Shown in pieces: positions 51,034-60,384 of a stretch of DNA of 64,000 nucleotides. Below the pieces are notes generated by a model. The model was not told the DNA's origin and searched no databases. It worked only from the letters and a program-made list of their open reading frames with translations. Source of the DNA: Paenibacillus sp. FSL H8-0332. GTDB taxonomy: Bacteria > Bacillota > Bacilli > Paenibacillales > Paenibacillaceae. The DNA is taken from contig NZ_CP150145.1 of the NCBI RefSeq assembly GCF_037963835.1, positions 2,976,001-3,040,000 on the forward strand, read 5' to 3'. Positions within the stretch are counted from its first letter, which is position 1. Every line of letters starts with the position of its first letter. Position numbers and translations under genes: made by a program.

Positions 51034-52314
51034 GTGAGAAAAAGGCGAATGTCCGGACTTGCGATCCGGCGGATATGGACGGCTGTTATCTGGCTGGGAA
51101 TAGCTGTAGCACTGAGTGTAACAGCGGGCCAGGCGCAAGCTTCGCCAGCAACGGGCAAAACGATTGAGGTTAATCTGGATGATAAACCGTTGACTTTTGA
51201 GAAAGCTCCCTTGCTGGATAAAGGGACAACATTGGTTCCATTCCGTCCGCTGTTCGAAGCGATGGGCCTCAAGGTAGGCTGGAATCCCGCACAGCAGACA
51301 GTAACCGGTACGAAGGAAGGCCTAACCATCATCATGAAGATAGGCAGCAAGACGGCTACTGTCAATGGCACCAGTGTTCAACTTCTGCAAGCGCCAACAA
51401 TTATAGACAGCTACACAATGGTCCCGCTTCGCTTCATCGGGGAGTCCACTCAGGCACTGGTGGCATGGAACCCGTATAAGCCGCAGATTCTTGTCTACAC
51501 CGACCCTTATCTGGCGGCGAACGGTCTGACCAAAGCAAAGGCGAAGACGGCGGTTGACAAGCAAATTGCCGAATTCAAAAAAGTATATGACGAGCAGATC
51601 GCCAGCCAGCCGCCGCAGCCCAAACCGCCAGCTCCGGGGACTGTCCCGAATGCTCCTGCCGGAGACGGCTCCTATAAGCCAGCCGCTTCAGACCAAGTGA
51701 ACCTGAGCAATCTGCAGGGAATGTATTACGGCTTCAGCCCGGACTACGACGGGTATGCGTGCGGCGGGATGTGCTGGAATATCATCACCTTCCTGCCCGG
51801 TAATAAAGTGGTTGTGGATTCTCCAAAGCAAGGTGGACCGGAGACGATCAACTGCTCGCTTGACGGCTGCCAGACCTATACGGTACAGAACGGGAAGATC
51901 AAGTTAAGTAATGGAAAGACTTATGACATTGCAGTCAAATCCGGCAAGCTGCATATTGATGATGTTGAGCTGAGCCGGGTCAAAACAGTCAAGAGCGGGC
52001 TGACCCTAAGTGGTACTTATGTCCACCGCGGCTTCCAGGGGCTGGCTGGGATATCTGCCGGATCAACTTCATGGACACGGACGCTGGTGCTGAACAGCAA
52101 TGGAACCTTCACCAGCGACAACCTGATGCTGGGTACCGTCCAGGGCGGGGCGCCCACAACAGGCGGGGCCGGCGGTTCAGACACCGGTTCATACAAGATA
52201 AGCGGCAATACCATCGTATTCGCTTTTGGCAACGGTAAGGTATCCAGCTCCCTATTCTTCCAGCATGATGACGGCAGCATCCAGGTTGGCGACGAGAATT
52301 ACAGCAAGCAATAG
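51034..52314 (+). CDS. Secreted protein with copper amine oxidase N-terminal domain
   Basis: The 426-residue precursor has a long basic N terminus and a signal peptide (about residues 13-36, cut near AQAS). A copper-amine-oxidase-N-like domain follows (VNLDDKPLTFEKAPLLDKGTTLVPFRPLFEAMG and YTMVPLRFIGESTQALVAWN). Such domains are common on Paenibacillus surface proteins and carry no oxidase activity. A Pro-rich linker (about 190-205) leads to a beta-rich C-terminal region with four clustered Cys (YACGGMCWN, NCSLDGCQ), which I do not recognise. GTG start with GGATGGGGTATAG before it. Confidence 0.85.
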   Translation: MRKRRMSGLAIRRIWTAVIWLGIAVALSVTAGQAQASPATGKTIEVNLDDKPLTFEKAPLLDKGTTLVPFRPLFEAMGLKVGWNPAQQTVTGTKEGLTIIMKIGSKTATVNGTSVQLLQAPTIIDSYTMVPLRFIGESTQALVAWNPYKPQILVYTDPYLAANGLTKAKAKTAVDKQIAEFKKVYDEQIASQPPQPKPPAPGTVPNAPAGDGSYKPAASDQVNLSNLQGMYYGFSPDYDGYACGGMCWNIITFLPGNKVVVDSPKQGGPETINCSLDGCQTYTVQNGKIKLSNGKTYDIAVKSGKLHIDDVELSRVKTVKSGLTLSGTYVHRGFQGLAGISAGSTSWTRTLVLNSNGTFTSDNLMLGTVQGGAPTTGGAGGSDTGSYKISGNTIVFAFGNGKVSSSLFFQHDDGSIQVGDENYSKQ

Positions 52315-52337
52315 TCAGGAATGGAATAGCAAGACGC

Positions 52338-52375
52338 AAACGGTCCCCGGGATTTAACCGGTGGACCGTTTTTTT
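52338..52375 (+). terminator. Intrinsic terminator
   Basis: AAACGGTCC-CCGG (52338-52350) pairs with CCGG-TGGACCGTTT (52358-52371), followed by T. Confidence 0.9.
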
Positions 52376-52546
52376 GTGGATGTAGATGCTTAGGGCAGCG
52401 CCTGGAGTGGATGTATGCGGGCCAACGAGCCTGCCGTATAATTAGAAGATCAGAATTGCTGGAGAGAAATCTTGAGGCAAGGTGATACAAATCCGCCCCA
52501 GCCTTCGTCTTACTTATAGCTGCAGCGGATAAGGAGGATTTACCTA

Positions 52547-53062
52547 ATGAATATTCCGGAATCAGACCCATACAAATTAATCTTTTATGAGCATTACCCT
52601 AGTGTGCGCCGCAAGTTGGCGGCACTTGTGAGGGACGAGAGTGCTGCCGATGATCTGGCGCAAGAGGTTTTTATCAGACTCTACAGAAATCCGCCGGATG
52701 ATCCGGCGGCTCTGGGGGCGTGGCTGCATAGAGTGCTTACGCGGATCGGATATGATTATCTGAACCAGCGGGTGAGAGAGCGGCGTCTGATCAACAAGCA
52801 GGAGCTGTTATATGATGCGGGGGCTTCTGCTCCTACAGGGGAAGAAGTAGTCCTTAGCAAGCTGGATCAGGAAGATGTGCGGAGCTGGCTGGAGGATCTT
52901 CCCGAACGGGACCGGCAGGCCCTGCTGCTTAAGTATTCGGGCTACAGCTATGCAGAGATCGCCGGGGAGCTGGGAGTGAAGCCGCCAGTAGTCGGAACCC
53001 TGTTAAGCCGGGCGACAGCCAAACTGAAACACCATGCGGTGAAATCCATTCCGCAAGAATAA
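52547..53062 (+). CDS. ECF-type RNA polymerase sigma factor
   Basis: The 171-residue protein has sigma region 2 (AALVRDESAADDLAQEVFIRLYR, about residues 22-44) and region 4 (LPERDRQALLLKYSGYSYAEIAGELGV, about 120-146), with no region 3, as in ECF sigma factors. TAAGGAGGA precedes the ATG. It is the first gene of an operon with a membrane anti-sigma-like protein and an ABC exporter, so those are probably its targets or controllers. Confidence 0.92.
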   Translation: MNIPESDPYKLIFYEHYPSVRRKLAALVRDESAADDLAQEVFIRLYRNPPDDPAALGAWLHRVLTRIGYDYLNQRVRERRLINKQELLYDAGASAPTGEEVVLSKLDQEDVRSWLEDLPERDRQALLLKYSGYSYAEIAGELGVKPPVVGTLLSRATAKLKHHAVKSIPQE

Positions 53063-53085
53063 TGAGATCCGGGAGGAAAGAGACC

Positions 53086-54213
53086 ATGAATAGAGCAAAC
53101 GGGCAGATACAGCCACAGAACACAGATGAAGCCTGGGCTAAATTACAGGAGAAGCTGGGAGACGAGCCGGTCAATCCGGTGTGGGCTACATGGGGCAAGC
53201 AAGAGACCCCTCTAGAGGAACAGACTGTCAAGGCGGATAGATCAGATAGAACAGAACCGGAAGCAGATGTTGTGCTTCAGGCAGCTAAGGCGGATGATCA
53301 TGCAGCAGCGGAGCCAGTGCAAAATACAGGGCGGAAGTCACGCCGGCCTATGATGAGCCGCACCCGCAAGTGGGCAGCAGCGGCGGCAGGCGTAGCGATT
53401 TTCGCAGCAATACTAGCTACTCCGGTAGGAAATACAGCCATGGCAGCCTTGCTGAACCAGTTCAAGATGCAGGAAGCCACTGTTGTTGAAGAAGGCGATC
53501 TGCGGGATATGTTTTATCAGATAACAGAGAATGGTAATGGCAATATCGCGCAATCCCTTGAGGCCTTCGGTGACGTCTCAATCAGTAATGGTGAGATGAA
53601 GGAGAATGTTCCGCTCAAGGATATCCAAGGTTTGCTGGGCTACGCGCCGCTGAAGGGGTCCATTATGGATTCAGTCAAATTTGTTCAGGTAAGCGGGTCC
53701 CATGATATCACACTGAACCTGAAGGTGGAGGAAGTGAACAAGGCACTGAAACGCCTGGGCTCGAACAATCTGCTGCCTACCTCTGTAGATGGCAAGCCGA
53801 TTACGCTTCATATCCCCGAGCAGGTGAATTACGATCTGGGCAGCGATCAGCACTGGGGTGCCTTGTCACAGATGAACACACCTGTCGTTACTGTAGATCC
53901 TTCTGTGGATCTGGACGAAGCGGTTGATGCCGTTGTGAACTTCCCGCTCATTCCAGATAATCTGAGAAACAGCCTGCAGAAGAGCCGGATCTTGTCCGGA
54001 GATCTGCCGATGCCGCTGATTAAGGGCAGTCATGATGAACAGATTACGGTGGCTGGTACGCCGGTGATTCTTACTGAAATGAAGTACAGTAACGGCAACA
54101 GCTATACGGCTGTCTGGGTACAAAAGGGGCAGTTTCTGCAGCTTAGCGGCGGAGACCTCTATCCTGAACGCGAGCAGTTCATTCAGAAGGTACAGGAGTT
54201 GATCACACAATGA
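53086..54213 (+). CDS. Membrane anti-sigma-like protein with DUF4367-like domain
   Basis: The 375-residue product has an acidic N-terminal cytoplasmic part of about 95 residues, one transmembrane segment (KWAAAAAGVAIFAAILATPVG) and an external C-terminal region that ends in a DUF4367-like module (VAGTPVILTEMKYSNGNSYTAVWVQKGQFLQLSG). This topology and its place directly after the sigma gene suggest it holds the sigma factor at the membrane. No zinc-binding HxxxCxxC motif is present. ATG 53086 follows GGGAGGAAAG; an upstream ATG at 53062 lacks a site. Confidence 0.8.
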   Translation: MNRANGQIQPQNTDEAWAKLQEKLGDEPVNPVWATWGKQETPLEEQTVKADRSDRTEPEADVVLQAAKADDHAAAEPVQNTGRKSRRPMMSRTRKWAAAAAGVAIFAAILATPVGNTAMAALLNQFKMQEATVVEEGDLRDMFYQITENGNGNIAQSLEAFGDVSISNGEMKENVPLKDIQGLLGYAPLKGSIMDSVKFVQVSGSHDITLNLKVEEVNKALKRLGSNNLLPTSVDGKPITLHIPEQVNYDLGSDQHWGALSQMNTPVVTVDPSVDLDEAVDAVVNFPLIPDNLRNSLQKSRILSGDLPMPLIKGSHDEQITVAGTPVILTEMKYSNGNSYTAVWVQKGQFLQLSGGDLYPEREQFIQKVQELITQ

Positions 54214-55202
54214 GCAGTATCCCTGCGATTGATGCGAACGCCTTGACCAAAGCTTATCCGAACGGGCGCGGTTGCCGGGATGTTACTTTGACTGTGGGGA
54301 AAGGGGAAGCCTTCGGCTTCCTCGGCCCCAACGGTGCCGGTAAGAGTACCTTTGTTAAAATGCTGGTCGGACTCATCTCGCCAACAGGCGGCCATGCTTC
54401 CATCCTGGGCTATCCACTGGGCTCTATGGAAGCCAAAATGAAGATCGGCTATCTGCCGGAGCTGTACCGCTACCAGGATTGGCTGACCGGTGAAGAGGTG
54501 GTCAGGCTTCATGCCAAGCTGTGCCGGATTCCGACATCTGTAATGAATCAGAGAATTCCTCAGCTCCTGCAGGAGGTAGGTATCGGGCTGCGCGGAAGGG
54601 ACCGGGTCAAGCATTATTCCAAGGGAATGCAGCAGCGGCTGGGTCTTGCATGTGCACTGGTGAATGACCCGGAGATTCTGTTCCTGGATGAACCCTCCTC
54701 AGCCCTTGATCCTATCGGGAGAATGGAAGTTCGGAAAATTCTGCAGCGGCTGAAGGAACGGGGAATTACTATTTTTCTCAACTCTCATTTACTTGAGGAT
54801 GTTGAAGTGCTGTGCGACCGGATGGCTCTGCTGAGTAACGGAGCGGTCCTGCGGCACGGCAAAGTAGCGGAGATGCTGAACAAACGGACAAGCTGGTATT
54901 TCAAAGTGGGCGGATACACGCCTTTTTTGCTGTCCTGGCTTAATGAACATACAGGATTAGCTATCCGGCAATCCGTGCCTGCTGCGGGTAAATCAGGCTA
55001 TGGTCCGGCACAGGAAGAGTCAGATTCGAGTGTTGTGTGGCTTGCGGCGGAGCTGGATCATGAGGAGCAGGCGGGCTGGCTGAACGGGCTGATGGTCCAG
55101 CAGGGGATGACGCTGTATCAGGTGATCCGCCAGACGGAGCGGCTGGAGGATTGGTTCATGGATGCGGTCGCCGGGCTCAGTCATAGGGGGGAGAAGGAAT
55201 GA
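54210..55202 (+). CDS. ABC transporter ATP-binding protein
   Basis: The 330-residue ATPase has Walker A GPNGAGKST, signature HYSKGMQQRLGLACAL and Walker B ILFLDEPSSALDP. A C-terminal extension of about 110 residues is variable in this class. The ATG overlaps the anti-sigma stop (ATGA) and the gene overlaps the permease by 4 bp, so sigma, anti-sigma, ATPase and permease form one coupled operon. Substrate unknown; envelope stress export is plausible. Confidence 0.9.
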   Translation: MSSIPAIDANALTKAYPNGRGCRDVTLTVGKGEAFGFLGPNGAGKSTFVKMLVGLISPTGGHASILGYPLGSMEAKMKIGYLPELYRYQDWLTGEEVVRLHAKLCRIPTSVMNQRIPQLLQEVGIGLRGRDRVKHYSKGMQQRLGLACALVNDPEILFLDEPSSALDPIGRMEVRKILQRLKERGITIFLNSHLLEDVEVLCDRMALLSNGAVLRHGKVAEMLNKRTSWYFKVGGYTPFLLSWLNEHTGLAIRQSVPAAGKSGYGPAQEESDSSVVWLAAELDHEEQAGWLNGLMVQQGMTLYQVIRQTERLEDWFMDAVAGLSHRGEKE

Positions 55203-56080
55203 GAACCATACTGGAAATGACCTGGAAGGAAATGCTGCGTAAAAAAGTGATGCTGCTAACCCTGCTGCTGACTGTTGTGTTCCTGATTGCCTTCTGGTTC
55301 GTGGCGGATACCGTGGGGACGAACGATCCGGGGGCCGGAACGCTGGGGAATGGCAGCGGGTTATTCATGCAGTTCATGAACGGCGCTTTTATTCTAAGTC
55401 TGGGCTTCTTCTTCGGCGCGTTCGTTATAGCCTTTCTGGCGATCTTCAGCTCTTTCTCGGTGATAGCAGGTGAAGCGGAGCAGGGGGTCATGCAGGCCCT
55501 GTTGCCCCGGCCGCTGCCGCGCTGGAAATGGTATCTTGGCCGCTGGCTGGGCTTCGTTACGCTGGGAACGATCTATGCCCTCATTTTGTTCACTGCGATT
55601 CTGCTGATTACAAGTGCCCACGCGAATGTTCCCAGAGATGCGGTCGTGCTGGCGAAGTCATTCCTACTGTTCGCCTCTGTAGTTCCCTTGTTAATCTCCG
55701 TCTCCATGCTGGGTTCAGGACTATTCTCGGCCCTTGGCAACGGTGTGTTCATGACGATGCTCTATGGGGCAGGTTTTCTCGGAGGGATGGTAGATAAGCT
55801 TAGCGGATCGCTGAGTCTGGAGGAGGATGGACTGAAGGTGCTGAATAATCTGACCGGAATGATCTCGATGATTATGCCCGCAGATACCCTGCAGCGCAGA
55901 ATGACTGTCGAGCTGTTCAGCTTGAAGGATATGAATGGTCTGGTGTCCATGAATAGCGGGGCGCTTAGTCTGATGAATTTCAATTCATTTCCGTCTAATA
56001 CCTTTGTCGTATACGCTGTAATCTACACTGTGGTTATCTTTGGGCTGGGGCTTTTGCGCTTTCAGCGTAAGGATCTGTAG
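55199..56080 (+). CDS. ABC-2 type permease
   Basis: The 293-residue protein has a short cytoplasmic start (ILEMTWKEMLRKKV), about six transmembrane segments, and the cytoplasmic EAEQGVMQALLPRPLPRWKWYLGRWLG loop typical of ABC-2 permeases. It is coupled to the ATPase by an ATGA overlap and ends the ECF operon before a strong hairpin. Confidence 0.88.
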   Translation: MRTILEMTWKEMLRKKVMLLTLLLTVVFLIAFWFVADTVGTNDPGAGTLGNGSGLFMQFMNGAFILSLGFFFGAFVIAFLAIFSSFSVIAGEAEQGVMQALLPRPLPRWKWYLGRWLGFVTLGTIYALILFTAILLITSAHANVPRDAVVLAKSFLLFASVVPLLISVSMLGSGLFSALGNGVFMTMLYGAGFLGGMVDKLSGSLSLEEDGLKVLNNLTGMISMIMPADTLQRRMTVELFSLKDMNGLVSMNSGALSLMNFNSFPSNTFVVYAVIYTVVIFGLGLLRFQRKDL

Positions 56081-56120
56081 GAATCAACCCGTGCATACTT
56101 TAAAAAACAAACAAACAAAG

Positions 56121-56166
56121 CAGCGCCCCCGAAGGTTCCTGTTCAGGAGCTTCAAGGGCGCTGTTT
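56121..56166. terminator. Intrinsic terminator between convergent genes
   Basis: CAGCGCCC (56121-56128) pairs with GGGCGCTG (56156-56163), with an inner imperfect stem. A-rich and T-rich flanks suggest use in both directions. Confidence 0.85.
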
Positions 56167-56183
56167 CGCGTGCCGGGCGGCAA

Positions 56184-56510
56184 TCATTTGGTCACGCCAA
56201 TCTCGATCCAATCCGTAGACCAGTTACCGATCTCTCCAAGAATGGGAGCCAGTGCCGTACCTTTATCGGTTAGCGAATACTCAATTCGTACGGGCATCTC
56301 AGGATATACAGAACGCTGAATGATCCCTTCAGCCTCCATTTCCTTCAATCGGTCAGATAAGACCTTGCCGCTAAGATTGGACAAGCAATGCTCGATTTCC
56401 CCGAACCGCCGCGGACCCTCCATCAGGACGAACACGATCAGGGCTACCCACCGCTTGCTAAGCACATCTACCGCTTTCTCGAACCGGGGGCACATTTCAA
56501 AATCATTCAT
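56184..56510 (-). CDS. HxlR family regulator
   Basis: The 108-residue protein has the HxlR winged helix: CPRFEKAVDVLSKRWVALIVFVLMEGPRRFGEIEHCL, then LSDRLKEMEAEGIIQRSVYPEMPVRIEYSLTDKG, in outline. The conserved N-terminal Cys (EMCPRF) is the redox-sensing position in several relatives. ATG 56510 follows GAGGTGATC. It is divergent from the GTP-cyclohydrolase-II-like gene and probably controls it. Confidence 0.9.
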   Translation of the reverse strand: MNDFEMCPRFEKAVDVLSKRWVALIVFVLMEGPRRFGEIEHCLSNLSGKVLSDRLKEMEAEGIIQRSVYPEMPVRIEYSLTDKGTALAPILGEIGNWSTDWIEIGVTK

Positions 56511-56540
56511 AAGGATCACCTCAGCATTCATTATATCATA

Positions 56541-56630
56541 AACTTACAATAAGTAATTATAAATATTTATATATATATTATAACTTGACGAAGTTATATT
56601 ACAATGATAAACTAACTTACAAATAGTTAC
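56541..56630. promoter_or_regulatory. Divergent promoter region with repeated operator-like motif
   Basis: AACTTACAATAAGTAA (56541-56556) and AACTTACAAATAGTTAC (56614-56630) are direct repeats. Between them AACTTGACGAAGTT (56582-56595) is a palindrome that contains a -35-like TTGACG. The arrangement suits binding by the HxlR dimer to control both genes. Confidence 0.5.
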
Positions 56631-56698
56631 TATGACAAAACTTAAATATCAAAATTTAAAAGAAGCTTATGCTATCAAACTTTTAGGACGGTGCTCTT

Positions 56699-57481
56699 AT
56701 GATCAACCCAGATATCCTATCTATACTACAGAACAAAATCAACCGGATTCCTATGGGAAACTCCACGAATATATTAGTCGGACCTATTACCCTGCCTGTC
56801 AATCTGGACGGGGAGACGATTACTTTCAAATGGTATAGCTGGCTGAACGTGACGGACGAAGAGCTTCAGCGCGCTGAAGGTAAGGAAGCTACCGAGCTGC
56901 TCATTAGCCGGTTGTCATCGATGAAGCTTGCGGATGGACAGCAGTCCAGTGTCCTGGTCTACGGAGATTTCGAGCATTCCGAGGAAGCGCTGATCCGGAT
57001 GCACAGTATTTGCCATACCGGGGATATCTTCGGCAGCAAGCGCTGCGATTGCGGCTTCCAGCTGCACCAGTCGATGAAGATGATTGCGCAGCATGGCGCC
57101 GGGGCACTCTTTTATCTGGCGAATCATGAAGGAAGAGGTATTGGTCTGTTCAGCAAAGCGATGGCATATCTTCTTCAGGAAGAAGGGTATGATACCGTAG
57201 AGGCCAATCTGGAGCTTGGGTTCGCCGATGATTCCAGAGATTACACGGATGCAATTAGCGTACTTCAGCATCTGCGCAGCCATCCGGTGACCTTGATCAC
57301 CAACAATCCGAAGAAGATGGAAGCACTTCGGGCTGCCGGAATGAACACGGTGAAGCGGGTGCCGTTATGGGGCGACGTATCGGTCTTCAATGAAAAGTAT
57401 CTGCGGACCAAAGTGGCCCGTTCCGGACATCTGGAGGCTGTGCCGAACACGGATTTTTTTGAAGAAAGAGTGGCTAAATAA
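56699..57481 (+). CDS. GTP cyclohydrolase II-like protein
   Basis: The 260-residue protein has the RibA catalytic region: RMHSICHTGDIFGSKRCDCGFQLHQSMKMI with three zinc-binding Cys, then NHEGRGIGLFSKAMAYLLQEEG and ITNNPKKMEAL. GTP cyclohydrolase II opens GTP to start riboflavin or deazaflavin-like synthesis. There is no RibB domain and no riboflavin operon nearby, so it may serve a side pathway or stress response. Start ATG 56699 behind AGGACGGTG. Confidence 0.88.
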   Translation: MINPDILSILQNKINRIPMGNSTNILVGPITLPVNLDGETITFKWYSWLNVTDEELQRAEGKEATELLISRLSSMKLADGQQSSVLVYGDFEHSEEALIRMHSICHTGDIFGSKRCDCGFQLHQSMKMIAQHGAGALFYLANHEGRGIGLFSKAMAYLLQEEGYDTVEANLELGFADDSRDYTDAISVLQHLRSHPVTLITNNPKKMEALRAAGMNTVKRVPLWGDVSVFNEKYLRTKVARSGHLEAVPNTDFFEERVAK

Positions 57482-57556
57482 GCAGGCTGGACGGATATAC
57501 ATCCGTTCCATTATAATGGGGTACTGAACCCAATACTTAGCTTAGTGAGGTAACCT

Positions 57557-58612
57557 ATGAATGCTATTCAAGTGCAGGACTTGCGCAAGACCTTCAAAGT
57601 CCAAAAAAACCGCGAGGGCCTCAAAGGGGCCTTCGCTGATTTGTTTAAGCGGCAATATTCCGAAGTAACGGCAGTGAAGGACATCTCGTTCAGCATTCCC
57701 GAAGGCGAAATCTGCGGGTACATCGGAGAGAACGGGGCCGGGAAGTCCACAACGATTAAGATGCTTACCGGGATTCTTGTGCCAACCGCCGGCAGTCTGA
57801 CTGTCGGCGGCTTCGTGCCGTATGAGGAGCGCGAGAAGTTCGTGCAGAACATCGGCGTTGTCTTCGGCCAGCGCAGCCAGCTCTGGTGGGACATCGGTGT
57901 GATTGAGTCGTTCCAGCTGCTGCGCAAGGTATACCGCGTGTCCGAGCAGGATTTCAAAAAACGGCTGGATGAGCTGGTAGAACGCCTGGAGCTTCAGGAT
58001 TTGCTGAACCGTCCAGTCCGCAAACTGAGTCTGGGCCAGCGGATGCGCTGCGAGCTGGTGGCGGCACTGCTGCACAATCCGTCCATTCTGTTCCTGGATG
58101 AGCCGACGATCGGTCTCGATATTGTCGTGAAGTCGGAGATCCGTGAATTCCTGAAGGACATGAACCGGGAGCATGGCACAACCATTCTGTTGACGACACA
58201 TGATCTGCAGGATATCGAAGCGCTCTGTTCGCGGGTGATTATGCTTGATGACGGGCGGATTATCTACGACGGGGGTCTGGATGAGCTGAAGCAGCGCTGG
58301 GGAACCGGGCGTGAGGTGCAGTTCCAGTTCGGAACGGCCACGAAGCTGCAGCAGCTGATCGACTGGACGGAAGGCATGCCGGTTACCTGGACCGCAGAGA
58401 ATGAGCTGGCGGCCAAGGTCTGGATTCCGCTGGAGCTGAATGTATCGGATGTGCTGGGCCGGGTCGTCGGACAGGCAGATATCACAGACATCAAAATCAT
58501 CGAAACAAATACGGATGACATCGTCCGCAGTATTTACCAGTCAGGCTCAGCAGAGAAGCCGGAGGAGCGGATCGCCGCACTCAGCGATGAGAAAGAGGTT
58601 ATCCATGTCTGA
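57557..58612 (+). CDS. ABC-2 transporter ATP-binding protein (COG4586)
   Basis: The 351-residue ATPase has Walker A GENGAGKST, a Q-loop region VFGQRSQLWWDIG, signature KLSLGQRMRCELVAALL and Walker B ILFLDEPTIGLD. The GQRSQLWWD motif marks the COG4586 type, which works with two different ABC-2 permeases, here encoded directly downstream. The gene overlaps the first permease by 8 bp. Substrate is unknown. Confidence 0.93.
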   Translation: MNAIQVQDLRKTFKVQKNREGLKGAFADLFKRQYSEVTAVKDISFSIPEGEICGYIGENGAGKSTTIKMLTGILVPTAGSLTVGGFVPYEEREKFVQNIGVVFGQRSQLWWDIGVIESFQLLRKVYRVSEQDFKKRLDELVERLELQDLLNRPVRKLSLGQRMRCELVAALLHNPSILFLDEPTIGLDIVVKSEIREFLKDMNREHGTTILLTTHDLQDIEALCSRVIMLDDGRIIYDGGLDELKQRWGTGREVQFQFGTATKLQQLIDWTEGMPVTWTAENELAAKVWIPLELNVSDVLGRVVGQADITDIKIIETNTDDIVRSIYQSGSAEKPEERIAALSDEKEVIHV

Positions 58613-59477
58613 GAAGCTGGCAACGGCAGTTCCCTCCTCCGGTGGTTCTCCGGGCGGCTCCCGGGAGAATGGGCGGAGGCTGCTGCTTGGCGCTTATTTT
58701 GACTTTATTCGTATCCGGTTCCTGACGATGCTTGCTTACCGGGTGAATTACTATTCAGGAATTCTGATCTACACGCTCAATATCGGGGTGAACTATTTCA
58801 CCTGGAAAGCAATATATGGAAATGGCGAGTCGCTCGGCGGCTTCACCGGGGCGCAGATGACCACGTATGTGGCGGTATCCTGGATGGCGCGGGCCTTCTA
58901 CTTCAACAATCTGGACCGGGAGATTTCCACCGATATCCGTGACGGAAGCATCGCCATTCAGTTCATCCGTCCTTATAATTATGTTCTGGTTAAAATGATG
59001 CAGGGCCTCGGCGAAGGCCTGTTCCGCTTCATGATGCTGATGATCCCGGGCATGGTGATTGCCGTTCTGCTGTTTCCGGTACAGCTGCCTGCTGAGCCTT
59101 CGGCTTGGGCCGGGTTCCTGGTCATGCTGTTCTTCAGCTTCCTGATCAGCTCGCAGATTAACATTATTACAGGTCTGTCTGCCTTCTTCGTGGAGAACAA
59201 TGAGGGGATGATGCGCATGAAGCGTGTGGTCGTGGATCTGTTCTCGGGGCTGATTGTGCCGATTACCTTATTCCCGGACTGGTTGTCCTCCGTGCTTAAG
59301 GTGCTTCCCTTCCAAGCGATTACCTATCTGCCGGGTTCTGTATTTACAGGCCGGGTGCAGGGGGTAGGCATCTGGAATGTGCTGGGTATCCAGGTCTTCT
59401 GGTTCCTGCTTCTGCTCATTCCGATTGTCTGGATAAATCACGCAGCGCGTAAGCGGCTGTTCGTGCAGGGAGGTTAA
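58605..59477 (+). CDS. ABC-2 permease (COG4587)
   Basis: The 290-residue protein has a hydrophilic N-terminal tail of about 30 residues and about six transmembrane segments. It fits the COG4587 permease that pairs with COG4586 ATPases (AYRVNYYSGILIYTLNI, REISTDIRDGSIAIQFIRPYNY, where the last is the cytoplasmic coupling region). ATG 58605 lies inside the end of the ATPase gene. Confidence 0.88.
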   Translation: MSEKLATAVPSSGGSPGGSRENGRRLLLGAYFDFIRIRFLTMLAYRVNYYSGILIYTLNIGVNYFTWKAIYGNGESLGGFTGAQMTTYVAVSWMARAFYFNNLDREISTDIRDGSIAIQFIRPYNYVLVKMMQGLGEGLFRFMMLMIPGMVIAVLLFPVQLPAEPSAWAGFLVMLFFSFLISSQINIITGLSAFFVENNEGMMRMKRVVVDLFSGLIVPITLFPDWLSSVLKVLPFQAITYLPGSVFTGRVQGVGIWNVLGIQVFWFLLLLIPIVWINHAARKRLFVQGG

Positions 59478-59485
59478 GCTGAGCT

Positions 59486-60271
59486 ATGTACTACCTGGGC
59501 TTATTGATTGAATATCTGAAGAATTATATGAAAACACGGTTAACCTACCGCGCGGATTTCTGGGTGGAGGTCATCTCCGATCTGCTGTTCCAGGCGACGA
59601 ACTTTATCTTTATCCTGGTCATCTTCATGCATACCGACAGCCTGGGCGGCTGGAATCAGAACGAAGTGGTGTTCGTCTACGGCTTCTTCATGGTGCCGTT
59701 CGGCGTGTTCAGCTGCTTCGTCAATATGTGGGGCTTCAGTGAACGGTATATTGTCAAAGGCGAAATGGACCGCGTCCTGACCCGTCCGGCGCATAACCTG
59801 TTCCAGATCTTCCTGGAGAATGTGGACCCGCCTTCACTGGTCGGCTCCTTCATCGGGCTGATCGTCATGGCGATCAGCGGCAGCAATCTGGGCCTGCCGT
59901 TTGAATGGTGGACCCTGCCGATGCTGATTCTTCTGACTCTCAGCGCAGTAGCCATTTATACGGGGATCTATACGACACTGACCTCGTTGTCGTTCTATTC
60001 GGATGCCCCGACAGGCATTCTGCCGCTGATGTATAACATCCAGACGTACGGACGTTATCCGGTAACGATCTATAACCGGGCGATTCAGGTGCTGCTTACC
60101 TGGATCATCCCGTTTGCTTTTGTCGGGATCTATCCGGCAGCCTTGTTCCTGCACCGCGATGAGATGCGGACGATGGCGCTGCTGACCCCGCTGGTCGGCG
60201 TGGTCTTCCTCAGCATCGGCCTGATGGCTTGGAGCTTCGGCGTCAAGCAGTACAAGGGCGCCGGTTCTTAA
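59486..60271 (+). CDS. ABC-2 permease (COG3694)
   Basis: The 261-residue protein has six hydrophobic segments and matches the COG3694 partner permease: YLKNYMKTRLTYRADFWVEV at the start and KGEMDRVLTRPAHNLFQIFLEN as the coupling loop. It follows the first permease by 8 bp. The two together form a heterodimeric channel. Confidence 0.88.
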   Translation: MYYLGLLIEYLKNYMKTRLTYRADFWVEVISDLLFQATNFIFILVIFMHTDSLGGWNQNEVVFVYGFFMVPFGVFSCFVNMWGFSERYIVKGEMDRVLTRPAHNLFQIFLENVDPPSLVGSFIGLIVMAISGSNLGLPFEWWTLPMLILLTLSAVAIYTGIYTTLTSLSFYSDAPTGILPLMYNIQTYGRYPVTIYNRAIQVLLTWIIPFAFVGIYPAALFLHRDEMRTMALLTPLVGVVFLSIGLMAWSFGVKQYKGAGS

Positions 60272-60299
60272 GAAGCTTGAATGAAATAGTTATACAGTG

Positions 60300-60349
60300 A
60301 GGGTTGTCCAGCAGCTTGAGAAATGGCTGCCGGGGCAGCCCTCTTTGTC
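60300..60349 (+). terminator. Probable terminator
   Basis: AGGGTTGTCC (60300-60309) pairs, with wobble, with GGGGCAGCCCT (about 60332-60342), followed by CTTTGT. It ends the ABC operon. Confidence 0.6.
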
Positions 60350-60384
60350 AATAAAATAACAGCAATCGCTATCGGCAGGATGTT

